NCBI GenBank assembly: GCA_030765065.1
Contig: CM060984.1
Location: 84,283,988-84,347,987 of the forward strand
From: Deroplatys truncata
Lineage: Eukaryota; Arthropoda; Insecta; Mantodea; Mantidae
Direction of reading: 5' to 3'
Length of the DNA stretch: 64,000 nucleotides
Positions 22,549 to 33,569 of this stretch are shown here, in pieces. Each line of letters opens with the position of its first letter. The stretch's first letter is position 1. A program made the translations under genes and the position numbers. The notes under the pieces are model-generated. The model was not told the origin of the DNA. It saw only the letters and a list, made by a program, of their open reading frames with translations, and ran no database searches.

Positions 22549-23134
22549 AATGCTCACAATCAGTTATATATTGCCTGTTTAACCATGCAGTCTCCTTTGC
22601 AACATTTTCTCTCGCCAGCTACATAAACGCTTGTATTCTTTGTGTCAAAGGTTGTGCTCTCTAAATGAGTTATCGCGTATTTGGAATGCACGCAAGCGAG
22701 GTATTCATTGGTTTTCATATCAGAAATCATTACGTTGTATTGTATCGGGGAACACATCGCTTTATCCCTGATGTCTGCGATGATCAAGCGATTTGTACCC
22801 TGTTCAGGATGAACTGCATTGAAATCAATCAGCTATATATACATGGTTCGGCGATCTTCCCTCAAACAGGCCACCGTGTGTTTCTTTTCTTTCAGCTGCA
22901 TCGTCAAGGTAACACCGGCCTCTGCAGGTGGTTGCTTCTTTATTAATAGAACACTTGCTTTCGTCTGAAAGATCCCTCAACCGAGAATGTTTCTGTTGTA
23001 ACAGTAAGGAACAAAACTGACATTTTTTTTTTCTTTTTCGTTTTCAAGAAATGTAGGCGATTGCAAGGATAGCTGCCAAATTCCCTCACCATTTTTGTCA
23101 TTTTTATCGACAGTGCGACTCCGAAATCAAAAAG
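22549..23134. other. Unassigned unique-looking stretch
   Basis: Two overlapping open frames occur on opposite strands (22665-22946 plus, 93 codons; 22560-22787 minus, 75 codons). Neither has a motif I can name, and one may shadow the other. No splice or promoter signal decides between them. Confidence 0.4.
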
Positions 23135-23985
23135 AGAAAAAGATTTGATGTATTACATTTACATGTCTTTCTCTACCCACCTTCTAGATACTATTCTTAC
23201 AAAACCTTATTTTTCTATCTACTCCATGTTAATCCGTATAGTTTCATTATGCATTCCAAATTAAGTATATGGCGGATACAGGATGCCGAAGCGATAAGCA
23301 AATCTTTAAAAGCGGGTCGGTGTATGCTGGCTTTGAAATTCCTCTCTTTGCGAAAAATAACTGAATAGTGACAGTACTAACAAATTGTTATTGAAAAACT
23401 CAAACCAATAACTGAAAATATCTCGGAAACTGCCGATGCTACAAAAAAGTTATTTGAAACAAACTGCGTGGTTTAAAGGGACATACATGTTTTGTGTACT
23501 AAGTTTTTGTCTTTAATGGTTTGCTAGTTGTATAAAATTACATAACATTAATTCTGAATGAAGGGGACTTCACCGACTATTCAAACGAAATTCAATATTT
23601 ATATTTTATCAATCATGTAAATATCTTACATATGCGTTATTTTAATCATAATCGTTAGACATTTTACATGCAAAGGGAAGCATGGTATGGGAAAATTTCT
23701 TAAAAATCTTTATGTCGCTTCTTTAAAAGGTGCTGAACTTAAATACGAAGTGTAGTATCTATTCCACTTTTGGATTTATTTATGCTGTTAATATACAGAG
23801 ACAGACACGCTCTCGCTCTCACACTCATTCTCACTCCCCTCATACAAGGAATTTTTTCTAAAAATCCTTTTTTTCAGAGAGTCTCAAAAGATGTATTTCT
23901 ATGAAATCTCCATGATGAATTTTTAGTTGGAATACGTACTTTCTCTATCTACTATAGGTAGGTGCTAGAGAAAGTAAAAAATCTG
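23135..23985 (-). repeat. Old ACTTTCTC-family copy
   Basis: It runs from GATTTGATGTATTACA on the left to GGTGCTAGAGAAAGT on the right and keeps the full order of family blocks. The microsatellite has become ACACGCTCTCGCTCTC-like. Both ends are recognisable. Confidence 0.8.
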
Positions 23986-24246
23986 AATTTTTATAGCTAA
24001 ATTTACTACATAAAACAGAAAATCATATTTTATAAGACTGAAGTGTATATAAAAGTCGTTTCTAGGCTGACTTCAAGTGGCCGATTTGTTGATGTACACA
24101 TTGTAAAGTAGCGGTTGCATAAGCATGTGTTTCACGAAGAGAGAGTCTGTCGGGATATAGCAGATAGTCTACAGTATACATTTTAAAGGCTTATTAACAA
24201 GGGTTAATTGGTTCTCATCATTTTTTCAGTGCATACCTCATCACCA

Positions 24247-25042
24247 CGCGTATGGGTTTTAGTAAGTAAACAGAGCAATCGTGTTGCCGCACGAGGTATA
24301 GGTTACGTTGGGTATTGTGATGGACACAATCCTCCCCAACGCAACCTCCACAGTCACGTTGCGGCTGTTTCATATATTCGATACATATATATTTAAAACA
24401 TCATGTTAAACAACCTGCAATTCAATGAAACACAAGGAACATGCGACATTATTAGAAAGGAACAATGGGGAAAGTGGACTTTCAACCTCCTCAACTCCAA
24501 ACTATGATGGCATGTTGCATGGTAGCTCAGTGGTTAGAGCAACCGTACGGAGACCGGGAGATCTGTGGTTCAAATCCCGGCTATGGCATTGAGTTGGCAG
24601 TCACCTGATTCTACCTTTCCAACCCTGTCCAACACACGGCTTGTGTGGAAGAACAATTAATTTCATTATGATCAAAATGTTTCGAGGATGTGTGTCATTC
24701 GCTAATAAGAGGGGATATTTTTTTAAAAATTTACATCTTTCCATGTAAAAGAAATGCAATCTAACTCAGATTTCTGTGTATTAATGCCTTAATCAAATCA
24801 TAAGATAACTTTAAACTACACTCAATAGTTAAACATACGTTGCTGTTTTCCCTTTCAATACTCCTTAACCCTGGCCTACCGGCTATCGAAGTAGGGTTTA
24901 ATGCCTTCAAACTGTATATCATATTTTGTTAACAGAGAACACGGCAAGGCCACAAGTGCTTCCACCTACTCTCGCCACCAACCCTTAGTGTGTTTCTAAC
25001 TTGATGGTTTACTTACTGAAACCCCTCTGCCCGCTTATCGCA
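24247..25042 (+). mobile_element. TIR element (inverted pair member 1)
   Basis: The left end reads GGTTTTAGTAAGTAAACAGA. The right end, reverse complemented, reads GCGGGCAGAGGGGTTTCAG followed by TAAGTAAACC, giving related TIRs of about 30 bp. The element aligns along its length with the reverse complement of 40322-41050. No transposase is visible, so it is non-autonomous. The superfamily is not decided: the CAGAGGGG start would suit hAT, but no 8-bp duplication was found. A SINE at 24510-24666 interrupts it. Confidence 0.65.
24510..24666 (+). mobile_element. tRNA-derived SINE family 2, complete
   Basis: The 157-bp element has a tRNA-like head (GCATGGTAGCTCAGTGG to CGGCTATGGC) and a body of about 75 bp ending CGGCTTGTGTGG, AAGAACAATTAATTT. 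The flanking duplication is TATGAT (24504-24509 and 24667-24672). The homologous repeat at 40322-41050 lacks this segment, which independently confirms the insertion. Confidence 0.9.
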
Positions 25043-25719
25043 GGTTACTAAAATCAGAGAATTACAGTGTGACCCATGGCAACACCGGATTTTACTGCAC
25101 TATAAGAACACGCTGCATGTTCTCTAGACGAGCGCTGAGGACTCTGCTCCAAGCATGTCTCACAGTTTCAATATCTTCTGGTGTTATAACAATGAATAAA
25201 TGACTTGCTGAGTTATTTATCCTTTTATAAAAACATATCCCTGAATATATTCTAAAACTGGATGTCCGCAACATTACTGTATACATGCCAACAATAATGT
25301 GAAACATTGCAATAAAGACGAAATACTCTATGAAGTAATAACACGTAATTAAAAAATTCCACGACGAAAGCACAATATTCAGCGGTCCATTATTTCATTT
25401 ACATTAAACAGGCATACCTACTTTAAGAAAACGTTAAACGAATGCGCTACTAGCATAACCTATACTGATGGCCATTGGAGTAATCTTGATGTGTATAAGC
25501 ACTTATAACGCAATGAAGTCTTTAACATTTGAGATCGCCTCAGAGGTTTACCGGGATACTTGAATCAGACGAGGTTTGTTGCACGAGCAGACATCTCGCA
25601 ATGATAGATCAAGCGATTAAAGCTTGGCATAGAATCGTCTAAACGGTTGTACAGAGCTTTAAAAAATTGATATTAACAAAACAATACAATTTGTAGCAAA
25701 GGCACTAAAACAGAAAACG
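25043..25719. other. Unassigned stretch
   Basis: A 93-codon minus-strand frame (25092-25373) has no recognised motif. No element ends were found. Confidence 0.4.
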
Positions 25720-26345
25720 AAAAAAAAAATAATGTGTTACATTTATGTGAGTTTCTTTAATCACTATCGTGTACTTTAACTTTCGTTACAACTTAAGTGT
25801 TATGATTAGAATAAGTATTTCGTTCCAACAATTCGTTAGAGATTTCACCGAAAATACACGCTTTGAGGCTCCCTGAATCCAAAAAAGAATTTCTTACGAA
25901 AAGGTCAGCGTGCGAGCAGCACAACTCAAAAACGAAAGGTCGGTTAAACACCAAACTTGGTATTTATGTTCAAAGCAAAGATGCGACACGAAAATTTTCA
26001 AGAGAAACCCTTAATCTAAACTACCCTTTAAATGAAATTTCCTTTTCTCAAAGAACATAAAAGTGGTAGTAACAATTTTTATGAAAATACCATAAGTTTA
26101 AGATAATTGTTTGACAAATGAAATGTATATCTTGAATTTTCTGAGAATACTTCTGAAGTCATCTTGATTCTGAATAGATTTTGTATAATTGTTAAACCGT
26201 AAGAGATAGACAGAATCTTAGCATACAAAAACATGTAGATATCGTTAAAGGACACAGTTTATGTGAAATAAAATTTCTTGTGTGTTAACCATTTCTGAGA
26301 AGTTCTTTGCTATTGGTTTAAATTTTGAATTCTTATATTTTTTAT
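25720..26345 (+). repeat. Old ACTTTCTC-family remains
   Basis: A short minus-strand terminal piece (TAATGTGTTACATTTATGTG, about 25729-25790) is followed by a plus-strand body from TTCGTTAGAGATTTCACCG to the TTTCTGAGAAGTTC block. The usual microsatellite has been lost. Confidence 0.65.
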
Positions 26346-26820
26346 TTTCTAATACTTACCTACAGAAGTTACTGTAATCCACCTAAAAATTCGATATCGC
26401 GATTTCACCGGATACATACCTTTTGTGATTGTTAGACTAAAAAGAAAAACAGAAGCATCTTAGAGAAAGTTTCACGTGTATGTAGGTGTGTCTTGAATAG
26501 CATAACTCAAAAAACGAAACGTCGGTTAAAATATCAAACATGGTATTTAAGTTCAGCATCTTCTAAGGATGTGACAAGGATTTTTAAGGAAGTTTACGAG
26601 GAAAATTTTGGGTTACTTTTGATTTTCTCAAAAATGGCTCTAATCAATTTTGTTTAAAATTTGTACGGCTAATAAAATGCATAGCTTGAATTTTCTCCGA
26701 ATATGCTGTGAAGTCCTCTTCATTCGGAATGAATTTTGTAGAATTTTGTATAACTGGTAAACCATAAGAGACAGGAAAGGCTTATGACACAAGTAGGTGC
26801 TGGAGAAAGTAAAAATCCAT
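26346..26820 (+). repeat. Old ACTTTCTC-family copy, truncated
   Basis: It begins ACTTACCTACAG then CCACCTAAAAATTCGATATC and keeps the microsatellite remnant GTATGTAGGTGTG. It breaks off after ACCATAAGAGACAGG and joins an inverted terminal motif GGAGAAAGTAAAAAT. From 26821 to 27494 nothing is recognised. Confidence 0.65.
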
Positions 26821-27494
26821 ATTTCTATCATTCTTTAACAAGTTCCACGATGCATTGACCTAAACGCCCAATCAAATTTAATAAATTATGGCGAGACTGC
26901 CATTACTGTTAGTAATTTAGAAGGGGAATTTTGTGCAGGCCTTAAGAGAAATGTGTGTTGAAGACTTGAGGTAACCAGAGCCGAGGTAAAGTAGAGCCAG
27001 CATGCGTGTAGCTTGGTTTCGTCGCGGTCACCGAGCACGCACTGTGCGTGGCGATACAGGGCTGCCACACTAACTAAACATAATTACATATGTGTATTTT
27101 CCTCAAACTCTAACTCAAATTTGCATTATTGCAACGAACAGAACTCAAGTTTGAATAAAATTTGAAATTTAATGGTTTTACTATCACTGTTTAAAAAACT
27201 CTACTCTATGTTTTAAATGTAACTGTGAATTAGTTAAAGTGTTTCAATAATCCTTGAAACATACTGCCATGCGATAAGATGGTAAAACTACTAAAATCTT
27301 CTTTTTTGCAAGGGAAATTCGTTTAAATATTTGTCGTAGACTGTTCTCCCACTAAAAACATATATATTTCCATGTTTACGTTGTAAATATTAATATTATG
27401 AGTAAAGAAGGATTCGTTCACTAACCTTGATAAATTAAAATTCGCTTCGTACGCACAACTAATGACATTTTCAACATTTTCAGCGCCTTTTATT

Positions 27495-28245
27495 ACCTTT
27501 TACTTTATCTAGCATCTACAGTAAGTAGAAAAAGTGTTGTAATTTCAACCAAACATTTGCAGTCGAGATTTTACCTGTGTATGTTTAGAGCCCCCCTGAA
27601 TCCAAAACAAGTTTTGTGAGTATGTGAGAGATGTATATGTAACTCAAAAACCAAAAGCCGATAAACAGCACCAAACTTCCTCTTTACGTTCAGTATCTTT
27701 CAAAAATGCGACACAAAATTTTCCAAGGAAATCTCTTATTTTTTTTCAAAAAAGTCTGAATAGTTTTACTAAAATACCATATATTTAAGATATTTACATG
27801 ACAAATAAAATGCATATATTGAATTTACTGGGAGTAGCCTGTAAACTTCTCTTCACTGGGAGGGCATTTTCTACAATTTTGTGTAACTGATAAAAACGAT
27901 AATGTGCAAAAATGTAAACTTCTTTAAAACACAATTTGTTTCAAACATCTTTTTATATGGCATTAGATTTTTCCAAGATATCCGCTACTATTAATTTGAA
28001 TCGTTCAGAAGTTTTGTCGTTTTTAAAATGCTGTCGTTATTCAATTATTTTTCGCGATGTCATGGTAAGAATGGGAATTTCAAACCTAACTTTTAAACAT
28101 CTGACTATCGATTCGGTTCTTGTATCTACAACAAAATGTATAAGAAACCATTTCTGTATAAATAAGCTTTCGTAATAATAGTATATAAAGGTCATACAAA
28201 AATACACGATAGCGTGCAGAGAAAGGCATGTAAATGTAACAATCC
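27495..28245 (+). repeat. Old ACTTTCTC-family copy
   Basis: It starts ACTTTATCTAGCATCTACAG and ends GCAGAGAAAGGCATGTAAAT plus GTAACAATCCGA. The middle blocks are in order but strongly diverged. It abuts a second old copy starting at 28254. Confidence 0.75.
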
Positions 28246-28390
28246 GACTTGTTTACTTTCTCTACGCTCACTTGTAAAAGTAGAGCAAATATATTCCTAT
28301 CAAAAATTCGATATAAATATTTCAGCAGAAACTGCGTTTTGAGCTCTCTGATTAATATGTTCTAAAGAATTTTAGAACGAGGTCCTTGTT

Positions 28391-28393
<3 letters not shown>

Positions 28394-28456
<63 letters not shown>
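28394..28456 (+). repeat. (TG)n microsatellite
   Basis: About 30 uninterrupted TG units at the usual microsatellite position of the family. It is the longest pure tract in the window although the host copy is old, so expansion continued after insertion. Confidence 0.95.
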
Positions 28457-28459
<3 letters not shown>

Positions 28460-28875
28460 AAGAACACAACTCAAAAATGACCGATAAATGCCAAACTTGG
28501 TATATTTAAGTGCAGGTCTCTCAACGATGCTACCCGAAGATTTTCAAAAAAATCCTCCTCCCCAAATGTATACGTTACATGGAAAATGTTTCATCATTTT
28601 CTATTTCTCCAAAAAAGCTAACGATTCAGACTACTGAAAACTTCTGTATAAGTTGTAACCGTAAGAGCTAAACAAAAACTTACTGCACAAAAAATGTAGA
28701 TCTCATTAAAACGTTATTTATGTCATAAATACTCAGTGTATAGACAGTTCCTAGATATGTTGCATTGAATTTTCAAATATTTTATACTTTTTAGCCGTGC
28801 TAAGTCAGCGCTTGTTTCTTTCTCCAGATGTCATGCAAAGAGTATGAAATTTCAAAGAATAGTTCGTAGAAACTA

Positions 28876-29522
28876 TAGAGGGCACAAAAGTATTCGTCTT
28901 CACTTTAAAATATTCCAGCAGCCAAATTAATGGAGATAAAATTCTCAATTTTAATACACATAAAGAAAAAATGCTATTAATTTTACGGGTTTTTGCATTT
29001 TTCAAAATCTTTCATTTTATTAGTTTTATATAGTTTTGAAAATTGCACCGAATTTCAACCTTTTCATCTGTAGCGTTTACAAAATTATTTTATATTCATT
29101 TAGTAGCGCAATTCTTTCAGTATACTACATGATATTCCCATGGAGTATGATTTAAACTGGAGGAGAAATAAATTTGTGAAGTCGTAAAATTTGAGGCGCT
29201 AATGAGGAAAAACGTTAAAAATCCCCGACTTTAACATTTTATTCTTCATACAAACGAAGCAAAATCAGGTATCGCACAAAAAATCTCTCTATTTAATGTA
29301 TGAGAAACAATTCTGTAAACACCATGTATAAAAAATTGAAAAATCTATATATTTTTCAAACAATTGTACAAACTAATAATATGCAAGATAATTAAAACTG
29401 TCAAAACAAATAAACTGTAATACTATTTGTTCTTCCTGTCTATTAAAAATGAGAATTTTATCTTAATTAATTTGGCTTCTGGAATTTTCAAAACTGCATA
29501 CGAACACATTCGTCCGCCTCTG
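28876..29522. mobile_element. Non-autonomous TIR element, Tc1/mariner type
   Basis: Long imperfect terminal inverted repeats of about 85 bp. The left end holds GTATTCGTC, CAGCCAAATTAATGG and GATAAAATTCTCAATTTTAA; the right end, reverse complemented, holds CAGAGGCGGACGAATGTG, GAAGCCAAATTAATT and GATAAAATTCTCATTTTTAA. Both sides abut TA. No coding frame. It sits within an old ACTTTCTC copy. Confidence 0.7.
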
Positions 29523-29585
29523 TATATATAAATAAACGATAGTGGATAGAGAAAGTCAGGTGAATGTAACGCATTAGTGTTTCCA

Positions 29586-30134
29586 AATTCGTATAATGTG
29601 AAAGCAGTATTGGCTACTAGAGTGTAATAATGGGTATAACCGTAAAACCAACAACATAGTAATACAAGTGACCAAGGCAGGTTTTAGATTAATTTTCCAC
29701 TTTCGAAGTCCACATCGCTGAGCCTGGCATTTGCATGACTTACTAAGCTCTGAAAACTCTTCCATAACACAATTACTGCCGGATTCCACAAGGAGAAATT
29801 AAGAACGGATACACCGCCATCTACGTAACGCATTCTTTCTCCTGCATTCTTCCAAAGTGGTGAAAATGGGCAAACATGCGTTCACCCAAGTGGGATAGCA
29901 TCCGGGAAGAAAGTGCTGATTATATTACGGCTCCATTTGCATTGTGTGTAGTTAAGTCGTTTGATAACACGAATGGAGAAGTTTTAGGGCTTCATAAATA
30001 CATTTTGTAGGTGCATTTTCTTAGGACAGGATTGTTTTTGAGAACATTGAGTGGGCGTTACAAAATTAATGGGCATGTTAATTGCAACGTTAAAGTTATT
30101 TACTATATGATCGGGTTGAAAGTCAGAAGATACT
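29586..30134. other. Unassigned stretch with a weak minus-strand frame
   Basis: The minus-strand frame at 29574-29789 reads SCKCQAQRCGLRKWKIN, which vaguely recalls Cys-rich orphan domains found beside transposon-derived genes. Several expected cysteines are absent and the match is too weak to name. Confidence 0.3.
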
Positions 30135-30440
30135 TCATTCTAGCACCTACCTTAACAGGTAGAGGAAGCATTTTATTCCACCCAAAAATTCTATATCGAG
30201 ATTTTTCCGGAAATACATGTTTTGGGGCTCACTGAATCAAAAAGGGCATGCATGCGTGCGTGTGCGAGTGCGTGCGTGTGCATGTGCGTGTGCGTGTGCG
30301 TGTGCGTGTGCGTGTGTGTACGTGTGTGTGTAAACGCAAAGACGAAGTGCCGGATAAGTACAAAACTGGATATTTAAGTTCAGTATTTGCCAAACAGACT
30401 ACGGGAGGACTTTCAAGATAAGGCTTAAGCAGGAGAGAGA
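30135..30440 (+). repeat. Old ACTTTCTC-family 5' fragment
   Basis: It starts near TCTAGCACCTACC and has CATTTTATTCCACCC, a recognisable TTTCCGGAAATACATG and a TGCG/TG microsatellite at about 30244-30330. It stops after the GTACAAAACTGG block. Confidence 0.75.
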
Positions 30441-31407
30441 GTAAAAACCTGAGGAATTACTTTGATATGACTAACCACTCTTAAACTATTCTTACAAAGG
30501 CTTATTCTTCCACTTATTTCATGTTAAACGTTTGTAAAAATGTTTACATTGCAAATTTCTCTGCTTTAACTGATTGTCAAATCTTTAAAAGCAGTCTCTA
30601 AAGTAACTCTCAAAAGTATTTTATAGGAGCTGTTTCAATGATCAATGTTTTTTCCTGCAGAATGAATAAAAATAAACTGTTGATTCAGACAGAAGAATGC
30701 TTGACCTCGCCACGGTTACATGTAGTGGATGTTGATGACAGGAAGACATACAACTTATCAGTAACTTTAATTCCCTACCATTTAATAAGTAACTTGTGCA
30801 TGTTTAAAGAAATAAATACACTAACATATATAAAGAAACGCTAATTTAAGTGATTGTAACACCTTCATTTGCTTATAGCAATGCCGAAAATGAAGGAATA
30901 TTCAACTGATTCAAGACAAACTGTAATAATATCAATAAAAACCAGATTCATTCCTGTGTTACAAAGGTGTCTCACAACAGCTTGTGAGTGTTTGGTGTCA
31001 CTTCAGAAAGGATGAGGGACGGTAGACAACAATATCGGAAGTGGTCGGTCCAGGAAAGTAACTGTAACAGAACAAAGAATAATTCGTAGGCAATCAGTGG
31101 CTGATTCTAAAAAGCCAGCTTGAGCAATACGTGATGATCTTGAGGAAAAGTATGGGGTAAACATTCACGTTTCGACAGTGAAACGTCGATTAGCATCCGA
31201 TGATCTCAATGGCAGGCGAGCCTTTCGGAAATCTCGTTAGTAACAATAGAAAGGCCAGACTTCAGTTGCTAAGAAGTAAGCAACATGGACCACTGATGAC
31301 CGGCCAAAATTCTCTGGAGTGATGAAACTAAATTCAATCTGTTCTCATCAAATGGGATAAGCTATGCCTGAAGGCCGACCAACAAGAGAAATGACCAGAT
31401 ACCTACC

Positions 31408-31710
31408 ATGAATCATGGAGAAGATAGCATCATGATGTGGGTTTTTTTTTCACGAAGCAGTGTTGGTTTTCAGGTCAAAATTGATGGAACAATGGACAGG
31501 CTGAATTTCAATATGATTTCTCATGAAAGACCAAATATGGCACGCAATTGGAAGTTTCAACACAATAATCCTAAGCACGCATCTGGCCATGTCAACGAAG
31601 TTTTGCAGAAGCATAGGATTACAGTTTTAGAGTGGCGAAGTCAAAGTCTGAACTTTAACACAATTGAGTACCGTTGGAAGATACTGGATAGATGTTTGGC
31701 ACTACACTAA
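31408..31710 (+). pseudogene. Tc1 transposase catalytic-domain remnant
   Basis: The open 100-codon stretch begins MNHGEDSIMMWVFFS, matching the Tc1 block HGGGSVMVWGCFS. It covers the second half of the DDE domain: DGTMD, a FQHN.PKHA block and EW..QS.N.N.IE. The second acidic catalytic position is Asn, so this part cannot be catalytic as it stands. Confidence 0.85.
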
Positions 31711-31834
31711 TAGGAAAGAGCACACAGCACTATGTTATGTGTGGAGAAATATTCCACAGGTGCCTTGTTGATTAAATGCCATCAAGATGTGCTGCAGTCA
31801 TTAAAGCAAAAAGCTATATAACCAAGTGTTAAAA

Positions 31835-32001
31835 TAAATCCTGTGGCGTTACAGCACGCGACGGCTACAACCCGGCTGTCGGCCTCACGCCCACTTACAC
31901 ACGGCAGAGGTGGGCGATCATTCAACCGATACACATAGGTGATGTGGTCAACATCACGCATCCCCCAGGCAGAATGTCGGCTCACGAGGCCAGATGCAAC
32001 T
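31835..32001 (-). mobile_element. SINE-like repeat family 3, copy 2
   Basis: Reverse of the 11417 repeat: GGGGGATGCGTGATGTTGAC, GTATCGGTTGAATGATCGCC and GTGGGCGTGAGGCC, with a GGATTTATTTT tail. The flanks AAGTGTTAA and AAGTATTAA look like a target duplication with one mismatch. It lies inside the Tc1 element, so it is younger than that insertion. Confidence 0.75.
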
Positions 32002-32407
32002 AAGTATTAAGCCAAGAAAATCAGAAGTCATAGTTTGTTTGTTATTTTGCTTTTGTTTTGTTTTCCAAAATACTTTTAAAGGGCATAATTGTTATGTTAG
32101 TTTTTATTAATGACTAAGCGTATTTAAATTTTACATCTAAGGAAAAATATGTATTGCAGTCTTAGTATGTTTGTTTTATTTCAATTGGATTGCCATATCT
32201 AAATAGATTTGTTTCTGCATTTATTATCTCTACAAAATACTTTTGAACGTTACTGAACATGATGGCTTTGAAATTCCATGTCTCTTACATGACCAACAGG
32301 AAAAAAATGAATAGTGACTTAGTACTTCAAAAAAGTATAAAGTATTGAAAATGCAACCCAATAACAAACAATATTATTAATACCACAAAGAAAGAAAGAA
32401 AAAAAGA

Positions 32408-32476
32408 AATATTTGAGCCCGCGACCTCGGGTAACAAAGCCTTGCATGGTAATTATTAGACCACGGAGGACGACCA
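32408..32476 (-). mobile_element. SINE family 1 head fragment
   Basis: On the minus strand it reads GGTCGTCCTCCGTGGTC to GGTCGCGGGCTCAAATA, the tRNA-like head of family 1. The body is absent. Confidence 0.7.
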
Positions 32477-32509
32477 TTCTTCTTGTTCCTCTTTTCTTTT
32501 CCTTCTTTG

Positions 32510-33060
32510 CTTTTTTCCACCCTTTCCTTTCTTAGTTGCCCTTTAACAACTGTTTCAAGTATCAAAATGTCTGGCCAGTGTCCATCTTAAAAATACTGTT
32601 TACGAATACCCGTTCTATGACCAAATTCATTTTCAATAAACAACATATCGAATGAGGTCGAGACACGAAAGCTCATTGCAATCGATTACTATCGCATGCT
32701 TGCAAAAATATTTAGAAGTGGCTATCATGGCGGAAAACTTTAAGAGTTAGTAATTGAAGAGGCATGGCAAATAGAACGTGTTTTTTTGTTTCTTTTTTTT
32801 TGGTTCCTAATAAATCCAAATAGAGAGCCTTTGGTATATGGTGCTTAGATAGAATGAAATGAAGCTCATTCGAATAATTTCACCTGGTATGCTAATGTGA
32901 AAATCAATACGAGTATGATGCGAAAATTAAATGCACATTTATAAATAAAAATAGAAGTAAACAACCAGAAAAGACTGAAATGGTAAAAAGGATTATATTC
33001 ATGCCGATCATAATAAAAAGCATTAGAAGCTTTTTACCACCGTAATATGAGTAACGCAAA
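32510..33060 (-). repeat. Dispersed repeat Z, copy 2
   Basis: Inverted counterpart of 5150-5640, sharing GATTTTCACATTAGCATACC, CCATGATAGCCACTT and GGCCAGACATTTTGATAC (as read on the minus strand). Confidence 0.65.
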
Positions 33061-33302
33061 AATAGCAAAAGAAGTGAGTATGTTATTTTGGCTGAAACGA
33101 ATACGGTTTTCCCAACTGAAAAGTTGGGAAAAGCAACTTCTCAGGCATGTCATGATAGATGACGTTCATAAAAGAAACATGATCACCTAAAAAAAGTTGA
33201 AGTTATGTAATTTCTGTTAATACACTTAAAACACATGCCACGCGTATATGTAAAGCTGCAACGCACAGTTTTAGCTAGAAGTTCAAGCTCACGAGGTGAT
33301 GG

Positions 33303-33310
33303 TTATAAAA
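33303..33310 (+). promoter_or_regulatory. TATA-like motif
   Basis: TTATAAAA lies about 30 bp before the candidate ATG at 33340. That would leave almost no 5' UTR, so either the true promoter is further upstream or the match is chance. Confidence 0.25.
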
Positions 33311-33339
33311 CAATTTTTGTACCAAAGATCGACATTATA

Positions 33340-33569
33340 ATGAAGCTGGCATTCAGAATTGTGTCAGTTGTTATTTGTTTCGCTTTGCAACACCTGTATA
33401 TTGGTGCGAATGTTGGTAAGTGACAAGAGAATGCTTTGTTTGTGGAGGCTATTATCTTACCGACAGACACGGAACTGCTTTTCTGTACAAACACTGGCGT
33501 CATGTTGACGACAGGTGCCGAAGCTGAAACGCCATGGACCACCTCTTGCACTGCAGCACGGATAATAGG
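33340..33569 (+). CDS. Candidate secreted-protein gene, first two exons
   Basis: The ATG at 33340 opens a textbook signal peptide: MKLAFR, a hydrophobic core IVSVVICFALQ, then HLYIGANV. The reading runs into TTG|GTAAGT, a strong splice donor at 33416. After a 51-bp gap ending TTACCGACAG (acceptor at 33466) the frame can continue in phase through 33569 (ELLFCTNTG, AETPWTTSC), ending at a second good donor GTATGT. The product would be a small extracellular protein. The family is not recognised and no third exon was identified. The sequence is not repeated elsewhere in the window. Against it: short exons and AT-rich signals that can arise by chance. Confidence 0.35.

Larger units (their letters stand above)
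28250..29585 (+). repeat. Old ACTTTCTC-family copy, interrupted by a MITE
   Basis: It starts ACTTTCTCTACGCTC and carries a long pure (TG)n tract at about 28394-28456. It is interrupted at 28876-29522 and ends GGATAGAGAAAGTCAGGTGA plus GTAACGCATTAG. Confidence 0.75.
30600..32255 (+). mobile_element. Tc1-like transposon, inactive
   Basis: The ends carry related TIRs: left AAGTAACTCTCAAAAGTATT, right reverse complemented CAGTAACGTTCAAAAGTATT, next to TA on the left. In between, frames from about 30882 to 31710 read a Tc1 transposase: a helix-turn-helix region with SGRSRKVT and VSTVKRRL, then DETKFNLFSS (first catalytic Asp region), then HNNPKHASGHV and EWRSQSLNFNTIEYRW. Where Tc1 has QQDNDPKH and SPDLNPIE the second Asp is Asn and the last motif has lost its Asp. 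Stops and frame changes are also present, so it is inactive. A SINE-like repeat is inserted near its 3' end. Confidence 0.85.
30445..32395 (-). repeat. Old ACTTTCTC-family copy split by a Tc1 element
   Basis: The left part (30445-30599) shows CTTATTCTTCCACTTATTTC, TTTCTCTGCTT and TTGTCAAATC. The right part (32256-32395) resumes with GATGGCTTTGAAATTCCATG and continues through AAAAAATGAATAGTGAC. The break falls exactly at the TIRs of the Tc1 element. Confidence 0.65.
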
